A stretch of DNA of 64,000 nt, taken from Gloeopeniophorella convolvens. Its lineage: Eukaryota > Basidiomycota > Agaricomycetes > Russulales. The position numbers and the translations under genes are program-made. Below the pieces are notes generated by a model. It had not been told where the DNA came from. It was given only the letters and a program-made list of their open reading frames with translations, and searched no databases. The DNA is taken from NCBI GenBank assembly GCA_022496205.1, contig WTXD01000009.1, forward strand, positions 186,001 through 250,000, written 5' to 3'. Numbering within the stretch: the stretch's first letter is position 1; the number at the start of each line of letters is the position of its first letter. Shown here piece by piece: positions 33,586 through 43,172 of this stretch.

Positions 33586-35239
33586 ATGGCTGCCGCTGCC
33601 CTCGTCCTCTCAACACCTCCAGATTACCATCGGATCGTCTCCCCCACCCTCCGCGTGCCCTCAGATCCCTCGGTCACTATTCCAGTCGGCCTTCTATCCT
33701 GCCAACGTTCGTGAGCCAGCTGCAGATTGTATTTCTCCCCGCCATTCACTGGATCTTCCTTTAGGCGATCCGCTGCTTCGCGCCCTCGATACAGTCATCG
33801 TCTCGACATCGTTCCTGCCGCCTGCCGCCCCACCTTCCGGCAAGAAAAGTCATACAAAGCAGGCAAAAGCTTCTGCCGCTCCTACCTTCAAATTTTCCGT
33901 CCTCCAGGTCGTGTTACATGATACGGTTCTCTTTCCGGAAGGTGGAGGCCAACCCTCCGACATCGGGACGTTAACTTCCGAAGACGGGGTCAGCTGGAGC
34001 GTCGAACTGGTCAAGAGGCACGGCGGCGCAGCTGTCCACTATGTCAAGCTCCCAGAGAGTATTGCCAATGCACCTGAAGTTTTTGCTTCAGGCAAGCGAG
34101 TCAGCCTCGCGCTCGGTCAGGCCGGTTTCCAGAGGCGCTTAGACCATGTTGGTCCGACACCCTCCATTTCACTTGGCACTGGCTGATTGCTGTGTCTGTA
34201 GATGAGCATGCACACTGCTCAGCATCTTCTGTCTTCGGTCATTGACACTAGCATCAAGGTCCCCACTCTGGCTTGGTCACTCTCTGCCTGGCCTTCGCCC
34301 GCGTACATCGACCTCTCCCGTCCGCTCACTGCGGAGGAAGTCACGCAGGTGCAAGACGAGGTCAATCGCTACGTCTTTGAAGGGCGGCGCGTCTACGTCG
34401 AGGTGGATGAGCTACGTGCTGGACAAAAAGGCGTCGACGCAGGCGACGCGGAGATATCTGGGCGAGAGCTCGGGCGTGGTCTGCCCGAGGACTATACCGG
34501 CGGTGTGCACCGGATGGTGATCATAGACGGCGTCGACCGTACGCCCTGCTGCGGGACGCACTTGCCCACACTCTCCACACTGCAGCTCTTCTTGTTCCCC
34601 AGTCCGACGGCTTCTACATCCTTCGGGCCGTCTCGCCACTTCTTCTTGGCCGGCCCGCGGCTGCTAAATCATCTCGGGACCGTCCAGTCCCTGCTCACGC
34701 GGACCGCGGGTGTGCTCTCGTGTGGGCTGCCGGAAGCGCCGGAGCGCGTCGCCGTCGTCGTCGAGGAGAGCAAGCGGCGGGAGAAACGCGTCGATGACCT
34801 CGAGCGCGAAGTTGCGGGCTCGCTCGGTCGTCAGCTCGCAGAAGAGATGCTCCAGTGGCGCGCTGCTGGCGGGGAGGGCGAGTGGGTCAAGTGCGTCGGC
34901 CGGACAGACGATTCCCCGACGGTGCAGGGCTTCCTGCAGGCTATCACGCTCGCTTTCGCCTCGCATATCTCGAACCAACCAGATGCTGCGCGTCGTTACA
35001 CACTTCTCCTTGTTTCTTCGCCGTCTTCGCAGACGTCTTCATCTACGACTATCGTCATGCTTTTCGGAAGCGATGATAAGCGCGTGAAGGCCGTCGGTGA
35101 CGAGCTGAGGAAGCAATTCAGCACTCTTAGAGGCGGCGGGAAAGGCAACCGTTGGAGCGGCAAGTCTGTTGGGGTCTGGGTGGCAGATAGAGAAGGAAAA
35201 GCGGCGTCTACAATTCTCTCGTCGACTCTGCAGGCTTGA
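33586..35239 (+). CDS. alanyl-tRNA editing protein (AlaX-L/AARSD1 type)
   Basis: The protein hydrolyses wrongly charged Ser-tRNA(Ala) in trans, in the cytosol. Exons 33586-33706, 33765-34147 and 34202-35239 give 513 residues. The amino half has FPEGGGQPSD, the entry loop of the AlaRS second-additional domain. Zinc ligands are visible: HTAQH near residues 172-176, and CCGTH near 284-288. The carboxyl part, with a coiled stretch (about residues 360-390) and a Gly-rich end near GGGKGNRWSGKS, resembles the C-Ala/DHHA1 region of long AlaX forms. The length fits eukaryotic AARSD1. The first exon joins the rest through an ordinary GT-AG intron. Confidence 0.94.
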
Positions 35240-35400
35240 CGTCAATCTTGCACGGTAGAGGACCATAGAAAGAGTACAAGTAGTGCCGCATCATGTAGAA
35301 TGCCAGAGCTGGCGGAGAATATACAAGTGTCACAATAACGTTGTACAATGTTTACAAACCCAAGCAGAGGAGATTGGAGCGGGGACACTCGCGCTGTAGG

Positions 35401-36262
35401 TCAACATTTTGGCTCGTCTGCATCTTCATATATGGTATATTCTCCTTCGGAATTTAGCCTGACCTCGATGTTCTCCTCTGGCACGATGTAAGACGACTCG
35501 GAAAGGACAGCGAGACGGACCGCACCTGAGAAGCCGCTACCCTGTGTGAGTTCGCCTTCACTGGTGCTCATTGATTCGCCATCTGTGAGCCCCCACTCCT
35601 GCTCACCGTCGACGGTGTCATCCCACCAGACGTCGCTTCCGTAGTTCGAGAGAGTCTCCACCTCTTGTAAACTGCTCCGGTATCGCGTTGGCGGTGTTTC
35701 GTCTATGTCGCCGGGATAGAGCGCATGGCCGTCGACATCCATGGTCTCCATGTCGATGCCATCACTATCCATAAAGCGGTCCTCGTCCGTGTCGATGTCC
35801 GTGTCGCCGTCGTATTCGGTGGGGATATACTCTCCACCGTCAGATGATTCGGTGTCCGAGTCGACCGGCCGCAAGTCCGGGAGGAACTCGTGTCTGCACG
35901 TCGGACAGGTGCCATGCTGCGTAGCGGCGTGAGAAAAGGAGATGGACTAGCACGGCGGGACTCACACGACCCTTGATCCACTCCAGGATGCTGTCCAAAA
36001 CAGGATGAGCGGCGTGTACTGCTGCGAGGGACGAATGCACTCACTCTTCTGTACAGAATAGGTGCCCACAACCATTCACCCTTACAACGCCCGAGTTCAT
36101 CTTTCCAATGGAGTCATCTCCATCCGGAGAGCAGATTGATCGGAATGTCATTAGACATATTGCGCAGGAGTCGTCCAAGTTAGGGATGTCTTCGAGAGGT
36201 AGGAGGGCGAAGATGGACAAGGCTTCAAGTGCAATAGAGTCAGTGAGCTCGTCCGAGCTCAT
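35401..36262 (-). CDS. RING-finger protein, probable E3 ubiquitin ligase
   Basis: Exons 36262-36045, 35990-35966 and 35916-35401 give 252 residues. The RING is split by two introns: CAICLMTF in exon 1, CGHLFCTED ending exon 1 and opening exon 2, ILEWIKGR in the 25-nt exon 2, and HGTCPTCRHEF in exon 3. In the position usually filled by the sixth metal ligand the protein has Asp (FCTED) in place of Cys or His, and Asp can bind zinc. After the RING comes a very acidic low-complexity tail. No membrane helix is seen. The substrate is unknown. It faces the AlaX gene tail to tail across 161 bp. Confidence 0.88.
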
Positions 36263-36574
36263 GCTGTGTTGCAGTACTGTTGAGTATGTATACTTCCAAT
36301 AAGGGCAGGAGATACAAGATTAATGGAAACAGAAGGGAGTCTGGTGGCAATGGACAAGGGTGGCGGTGGATCGTGGTCGGACGCGCTCCGAGACGCGCGC
36401 ACGTGCACCAAATCTTGCAGTAAACAAAACGCGTCGTATCACATGACACAATGACAGCGATAGCCAGTTTCTCGGACCCACTCGCTTCAGACCGCGGCCC
36501 AGGAGGGGTAAACGACATGTTACAGCAACGGGATATGCTCTGTGCCATACACTCAACCGTATATACGAAGTCAA
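36263..36574. other. spacer between the RING and oxygenase genes
   Basis: The spacer is 312 bp between two minus-strand genes and must hold the RING promoter. Nothing distinctive is seen. Confidence 0.45.
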
Positions 36575-38009
36575 TCAGTTGTACGTAGCCGAAAGCCGCC
36601 CCACAATGTATTCTTCGGTCGTGACAGGGGCGTACTTCGCCTCGTTCCCTGGTCCGTGGCAATTTGGGAGGCACGAGATTTTCGCACCACCATTTGGGTT
36701 GCAGAAGAACGCGATAGACTGGCGAGTCGGCGTCGAACCCTCCGAGTCCGCGCTTTCCGTCGAGGGTGCGACGACACGGTGCAGCGTCGAACGGAGAAGG
36801 TCATTGCTCCAGCGAGCGAGGAGGTCCCCGGCGTTTACGACAATGGTCCCCGGCTTTGGGAAGCCAGAGTGAGAAGTGTGATGCACAAGCGTGGTGGCGA
36901 GGACATACTATCGGTCTGGCGGGCTGAAAGTGTCTTGTATGTGGGTTCTCAACCTCGAGTCCCCCAACATGGTCTTGGAAAAGAAGAGTGAGGGTGCCAT
37001 AATCTGAAAATGGCATTCATTTTCCTTCGATATTACTTGTTGAGAGATGAGCTCACCCGAGTGTGCTCCTGCGCGAGCCTGCCCATCTTTCTTCAGCAAC
37101 GATGTTTTGATAGATGGATACGACAATAGCCGGAGGTTGTGATATTGCTCGTTGATTTTGTCCTCGAAGAATAGTTCGTCTAGATCGAGGCCAACGGCGA
37201 TGGAGCGCATCACAATTGTGTGTAATTCATGACATGTCTGAGCACCTTCTCAATATGCCATCAAGGTTATGGATGACTCTGACAGACCTGAAAGAAGCTT
37301 AGCATCGTTTGCTTGAACCCGGGCGCATCGCTCTCCTGAGGCCACTGGTTCTTCCAAGTCTTATCCCAATCACGGCCGATCTCCATCGACTCCTTGGTGT
37401 CGGGGGCTTTACTGCGTAACTCAGCAATTTCTGCTGCGTCCGCAGATTGTGTCACACGCTCGCGGCCAATCTTCACATAGCCACGATTGGATCGGGGGTC
37501 TTCCCAGGCAAGTGCATCCTAGGCAAACCTCGGTTACATTGAGAACAAACCCTACTGAGGCTATGAACCATTCATTACCTTGACAGGAGCTGGCATGCGG
37601 AAGAATTCTGCGCTCTAAGCCAACAGGTCAAATGTCTCGGAAAGAAGCTCATGGGAGGAATACGAACTTTCTCAAACACGTTGTCAACGGTGCTTGAGGG
37701 AATTCCATGACCCTGGAGATAGACAAATCCTACTTCCTTGAATCCGTTCACGATCTCGTCCGCGGTCTTCCGTTTTTCTGAGAGAGATGTAGCGTTCCGG
37801 TAGTTACTGAAGTCGATCAAGGGGATGCGGAAAGTGTGGTCGGAGCGAACGTCCTATCCGTGGGAGGCTGATAGGTAAATTGAACAATGTCGCGCTGACT
37901 GGGGGAGGTTGAAATGACGCACTGAGGCAAGGGTGGCTAATGTTCGCCTCGGGAACTTCAGGGCGCAATGGTAATGCGCTCGCTTGGCGGCTGCGGCAAC
38001 CCCATTCAT
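36575..38009 (-). CDS. 2-oxoglutarate/Fe(II)-dependent oxygenase, isopenicillin-N-synthase-like fold
   Basis: Seven exons (38009-37923, 37853-37668, 37614-37579, 37518-37288, 37237-37057, 37003-36909, 36853-36575) give 364 residues. The DIOX-N part has IPLIDFSNY and GFKEVGFVYLQGHGIP. The catalytic core has the iron ligands HSD (near residues 239-241, in AGAHSDYGTLTLLFQD) and the distal His (LHRVV, near 297), with RQS, which should bind 2-oxoglutarate. The first exon encodes a basic Ala/Arg-rich stretch (MNGVAAAAKRAHYH) that could be a mitochondrial presequence, unusual for this family. It might instead be misassigned leader sequence. The substrate is unknown. No biosynthetic genes lie nearby. 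Confidence 0.91.
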
Positions 38010-38234
38010 GGTGCGCTCGGGTCTATGGTAACGAAGTAAGCCTGGTTGCCGATGTAGGGAGGCAGCATGCTTATCTCCAAGCTCGAGTCCGAATCCAAGC
38101 CGTCGGTCCCCCCGGCATCTGCCGCGAAGTTCAGAGACAGCGAGCACCGCCCCAGCACTCCTTGTACTTGCCACTGGCAGTGCCAGACGCACTTCCGTTC
38201 CTAGGAGCCATTATCCCCGTCTCTCCGTACTACA
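38010..38234. promoter_or_regulatory. divergent promoter, oxygenase / membrane-protein genes
   Basis: The two start codons are 225 bp apart and point away from each other. No TATA box is clear. Confidence 0.4.
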
Positions 38235-39261
38235 ATGTATCACCAGAACCGCGAAAGCAATCGAGGCCATCGAAGCAATGGAGGGTATATGTACAGTGCA
38301 CCCTCGCCTTCTGGCCGTTCGGACCCACTGACTTCGCCACCACCGCCGTACTCTCCGCCTCGAGCATCGAGTCCGCCACCTCCCATGCTCCCACGGTACG
38401 CATCATCAAAACCCCATATCCACCCTTCAATAATTATGAAGTTCCTATAGTATAAGAGTACCCCGTGACGAGACAACGTACGTTCCTGAATCCTATCTCC
38501 CCCATCCTGTGAGGGATCTGACGCAGCATTGTGACACTATGCGCTTGACAGTGCGGACGAGACCACTTCACTCATCGATGGGAACTACAGCAAAAAGTCG
38601 TCGCGGCATCCGAGCCGCGGATGTCTTATTCTGGTATTCTATATCCTCGTGATCGCTAGTCTGGCCTTGGCTGTGCCTTCCGTGTCCGTCGCCATCCAGG
38701 CCAAGATCGCCGTGTCGAAAGGCCTGCGCGACAAATTGACCCTGGATATCAAGCAGCTACAAGTCCGGAAGAAGACCATAGTACGCGAGGTTCAAAGCCT
38801 GGAAAGAGAGCAAATACAACAGCGACAAGCGTGGGAGCGTGAGCGCCAGGCCAACGAAGAGAGGCGGCGCGGCCACATGCCTTTTTGGGGGGAGCCGCGG
38901 CTCACGAGCGCAAAATGTCCGAGAGACCGCATCAGGACGTATAAAGCGCGCATGCATAACCTTCTCGTTGAGGACGACTGGCATGGAGCCTGCATGAACG
39001 AGACGATACGCATTGATGGACGTTCCCTCTATGCTCCGTACCGCTGTGTCAATTATGTCAGTTGATCCATCCTCCCTGTGCATGCCTCACGCCTTGCCTT
39101 CAGGGCCTCGATGATGGTGTTTTTGGCCATTGGAGCTTTGGAGTGAACATATGCGAGTGTCCGAAGACGATCTGGGATAGGGTGAGTGGGCTTTCGGACC
39201 GCAAATCAGGATTGCAGCTTACGATATACCCTAGTTCAAGAATATTTTCAGGTGTCATTGA
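38235..39261 (+). CDS. single-pass membrane protein with juxtamembrane coiled coil
   Basis: Exons 38235-38395, 38552-39056, 39104-39181 and 39235-39261 are in phase and give about 256 residues. The amino part is Pro/Ser/Tyr-rich and cytosolic-looking (SPPPPYSPPRASSPPPP), then TSLIDG, a membrane helix (CLILVFYILVIASLALAVP) and a charged coiled coil of about 60 residues (EREQIQQRQAWERERQ). The end is Cys-bearing (GACMNET, ICECPKTIWDRFKNIF). The layout is type II. The first intron would be 156 bp, long for this genome. Within it a stretch translating as TYVPESYLPHP looks coding but is one base out of phase, so a skipped exon or a further one-base error is possible. Function unknown. Confidence 0.7.
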
Positions 39262-39379
39262 GCTACATAACCTGTGGTAGGAAATGTAGGCTTTGAGAAG
39301 TTGGTAGCGTCGTTTCAGTTGTTTATGGCGTCTGCGCAGCGTCTACCCTGCCGGTCGCATTTTGTACTTCATCTCGACC

Positions 39380-39640
39380 CCCCTCCCCTCCCATCTGGAA
39401 ATGTAGAATGTAAGGAATACGCCCAATCACCTGCCACTACATTAGCACGATCCTGCTCTGGCTATTCCGGGCCTCGGATTTCTCTCAGCCGTTCCGCAAC
39501 GATCCTACAGAGATATCTATGGCTATTTTCACGGGAGCAAAGCAAAGGCCGGTCACTAACTCTACGGGAGCATGGAGTTCGTCCTGGACCGCCTGAGCCC
39601 GGAGAAAGTAAAGCACAGCCGTAACATAGTATACATAGTC
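39380..39640 (-). pseudogene. decayed copy of the 3' end of the neighbouring BTB gene
   Basis: On the plus strand, bases from about TTCCGGGCCTCGGATT (39465) to GTAAAGCAC (39615) align with 40628-40783, the exon 5/6 border of the intact BTB gene, at roughly 70% by eye with only small gaps. Shared blocks include ATCCTA.AGAGATATC and CGTCC.GACCG. The amino-acid frame next to it (CFTFSGLRRSRTNSMLP) lines up with CFALLLASTVWDELHSLIE. Stops and length changes break the reading frame. It sits 0.8 kb downstream of the intact gene in the same orientation, so it is best explained as a tandem duplicate in decay. Confidence 0.6.
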
Positions 39641-40446
39641 ATGGTGTATTCAGGGGTCATTAGAGAAGCTTTCAGAAAATCATGAGACGTGCATGAACTT
39701 TTTTTCCAGCGCACGTCCCGAAAAGGAATCCGCACTGAAAAGCATCCTCCCCAGTAGCAGATGGCTTCCTGAGAGGCAAAGAGCAGGTAAAATTGCATTC
39801 TTAATTCTAGCATACATTTGATAGCTTCAGAATGACCCCCTTAGCTCGTGGATGCACAAATTGGATCAGCATGAGAGTGGTGAAGCAACTCAAGCAGTAG
39901 CTTGGGCCGGGCTCGGTCGGACATTATGCATGCTGTATGCACGGCGAATTACTTGCTTCCTCCTCGAATTAAAAAAAAAATCGCGCACGTCTCATGGTTT
40001 TCTGAAAGTGCAGTAATCTCAGCATCATGTAATCCAAGATGGTTGGGGCAGACTAGGACAGGCTGGTGCCAGTAGCAGTGGCTTGAGGCTGGCGCTCGTC
40101 TGATAGTCAGCCTAGCGTACTTCTCAGTGTGACCTACATCCCAGGGCTCAAGTTCACGTGTCCTAGTTGAACAATATTGGCAGATGTCCCTGAATCCCAT
40201 GATTTATGGTGCAGCTCATAGTGAAGTCTCTCGGAAACCAATGATCGCAACATTCGCGACCTGTGAAGAACCTGTAATGCCGTGCCAACTGCCTGTGGTT
40301 TGCGCGCAATGCCTGCGCAGCCGACAACATCCTGTACTTTGTCTCGACGGGTAGTGTATGTTCTGTTACGAGATAGCTCGCGATCGGGTTTACACATGAA
40401 TATCATGTAGCAAGTGGGGTGCATCACGAATGCCCGTCCATTGTAT
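39641..40446. other. spacer downstream of the BTB gene
   Basis: No gene is supported. It may hold further unrecognisable remains of the BTB duplicate, and supplies the 3' flank of the intact gene. Confidence 0.5.
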
Positions 40447-42842
40447 CTAGCCGCGGGCGTAGGTGGCCGAACCGGGCGAGCGCAAACGCCTGAAAAGTGC
40501 CATCAGGGTTTTGCCACCGTCTACTCCCCATCTGGCGATGTCCTCAGGGTCGTGTATACAACTCCAGATGGAAAAGGGACACTTACTCCCCAGCCGCTAC
40601 CTCTGCACAACCTCGTTCGAATTCTTCCGAGCCTTGGACTTCACTCCACCGTTCCACGACGAAATCCTATAGAGATATCAGGCCTGCTTTGTCAGAGGGT
40701 GCAAGGGGCCAAATTCACCTCTATGAGAGAATGAAGCTCGTCCCAGACCGTCGAGGCCAGGAGCAGAGCAAAGCACGTCTGTGGCGTAATCGTGGCCATC
40801 ATGTGCTCAAGTGCAAGAGAGGCTAACCCCGGCATCTCGTACCGATGAGCGATTTGGTAAACCGAGAGTGCAGATGCCGGGGGCGGGGTCGGTGTCGGAT
40901 GAGCATGCGGGTCTCCTGTGGACGGCGTGTTGGACGTGCGTGCGCGCGGGTGCTGGGGGGAGCCCCCGTAACGCGATGGCCCCATCGAGACGGTCTGGGT
41001 GTGGCTCGCGGTAGGATGCAAGGGAGATACGGAGACCGATAATGACGAGCTCTCAGGAACGGTACTGCGTCGTGAGATTGTGGAACTGGTAGCGCGAACT
41101 GTGGACGAAGGCTGGGTCTTCGGACCAGGGGGAGGTCGCTGCGTTGCGTTTCGCATAGCAGGGGTGGGGGTAGGTTGAGCGCTCTGGAAAGCAGACTTTC
41201 CTTGGCTGGAAACGCTCCCGCGACCTTCCGCAGGAGATTGGGAGCTGTCGCCACTGACAACGCTTACGGTATCGTCATCCATGGCGTTGCTCTTGTTGAA
41301 TGTTCTCCAATCCCATTCACCGACCATTCCATGAGTATTTAACCAGCGTGCACTCCACCCTGCACCAATACCCTCCACGGCCGACCTTGGGTCGTCTTCT
41401 TCTTCGAAGACCAGATAGTTTGCGTAGACCCACTTGAGCAACCAGTAAATTGTGACAAAGTCAGCTTCCTCGACGGCGACTGTATAGACCTTGCGGTCTC
41501 CCGAAAGCGACGTCTCGGCAAACGTCGAAGATAGCATCGAGGAGAAATAATCTGATCGACGCTTGAGGATGTCGGAATGAGCGTAGATAATGCGTTTGCG
41601 GGCAGTGATTCGTGATGCATTCATAGAGTGCGACGAGGACGACGATAGCCGGCTTTCCGAGTTGGCTGTATTAGGAGGGGTGGGGGAAGACGGTGGGCGC
41701 TCGCGAACTGCCTTCTCGAGACATATAAATTGAACGTCACCAGTATCTGAAAGTATTAACTAGGTAATACGGTGTCGGAGAAAGAACATACTGGAATTGT
41801 CCAGCGACGCCTCCAGACCCTCGAGCAGATCACGGGGCACGTAGCACGCTGAAGGATGTTGAGGGAAGAAGGGACCCGTCGGAGTGTGGACCTGTATGCA
41901 GATGACGAACGAGTCGGTCTGTTGAATTCTCGGATTCTCAAGCAGCGATGATAGCGATGGTAGGGCGCACTCTGTAAATGTCAGCGTCAGCGAAAACATA
42001 AAGATGCCACCCTGCGAACCCACGCCAAACTTCGTTGTCCTGCCTGAACGTCCACTCGGTCTGCCATATATCCCATGCCCAGTCCGCACGTGCACCACGC
42101 TCTCCGGCGTGATCATCCTGACATTTGATAGCTGCCAGCATAGACGCAGAGATCTCATATTCTGCATTAGGGTAGTCCAACATGAGGCATGTTATGAAGA
42201 GAGAAAGGGTAGGCGGTTGGGTATTTCCGCCTGCTTCAGAGTCCGGCGTAGTTCGCGCTGTGTTTTTCAGTTGAGACATATCCAAGCAGAGGGGCAAGAC
42301 CTGTCCTTGCCTATCTCGAGCTTATACTTCCCATCCCCGAGCATGGGTGACTCTCTGAGGAGCTCAAACTCATCGCGGTCCGGGGTACGACTACCGTCCG
42401 ATTCAGCTTCATCCGGACCTCTACCCTCCACAAGATCGCGAAGTTTTGTAACATCTTGGACTACCCATTCGAATGCCTGTCGCGATTAAATATGTTGAAC
42501 GTGTAGATAAGTGAGAATAGAGGCGCGACGCACCGTGAACGACCAATGTCGGGTCAAATCATCCAGGCTTGCAGACGCGGCGACCTGTGCGCCGGTGGCA
42601 GCTCGCCTAGCCGTCGTGTTCGTCAAATGCCACATGGAATTAGAAGTGCTCGCCCCAGAGGAGGACGGTCGTTGGTCCCAAGGATCTTGACGAGATGTAC
42701 CTGTCGAATGAGTGGATAAAGAAGATTGCGAGGAGCGGTGTGAATAGGTCGACCACGGCCAGTGTGGCCGGGATAAGACACGCCCAGCTGATGGCGCGGG
42801 TGAGGACAATGGAGAGTTGGTATGTGGCAGCTGCTCTGACAT
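40447..42842 (-). CDS. MATH-like/BTB (POZ) domain protein
   Basis: Seven exons in phase: 42842-42534, 42476-42311, 42257-42024, 41971-41792, 41746-40719, 40666-40587 and 40531-40447, giving 693 residues. After a Ser-rich start comes a MATH/TRAF-like sandwich (GDGKYKLEIA, then DSFVICIQVHTPTGPFFP). The BTB fold follows: TGDVQFICLEKA, RKRIIYAHSDILKRRSDYFSSML and VYTVAVEEADFVTIYWLLKWVYA, with a long Ser/Pro-rich insert, then HRYEMPGLASLALEHM. BTB proteins of the SPOP type link substrates to cullin-3, which is inferred here. The intron 42310-42258 has a GC donor. It shows no frame errors and is the parent of the decayed fragment downstream. Confidence 0.92.
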
Positions 42843-43172
42843 GGGTCGCAATTCGCAAACGGTGTTCAGAGATGTAGAGGGTGCAGGACGAGCTCGTTTA
42901 TGGTTGCTTTTGTTGCCAACCCGGGTGGCCTGCCTCAGTCACGCCAACGTGCAACAACGTGGTCGCCGCCAACCTCCTGGACTGCAGTGAAACACGATCG
43001 ATTAGTCCAGCAGTTTCCACGGTATTTGCAGCCTCAACCAAACCGCAGGGGACTCGTAACTATCTTGCAATAATCCAATTCCGGTACATTTTAAATACTA
43101 CGAGGACGTAGTCGTACATCGAGCACATCCATCGTCTACCAGCTATGTAGATAGTCTGCACGGCGACCCATC
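42843..43172. other. short spacer between two minus-strand genes
   Basis: This 330-bp region must hold the promoter of the BTB gene. No gene, repeat or TATA box stands out. Confidence 0.45.
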
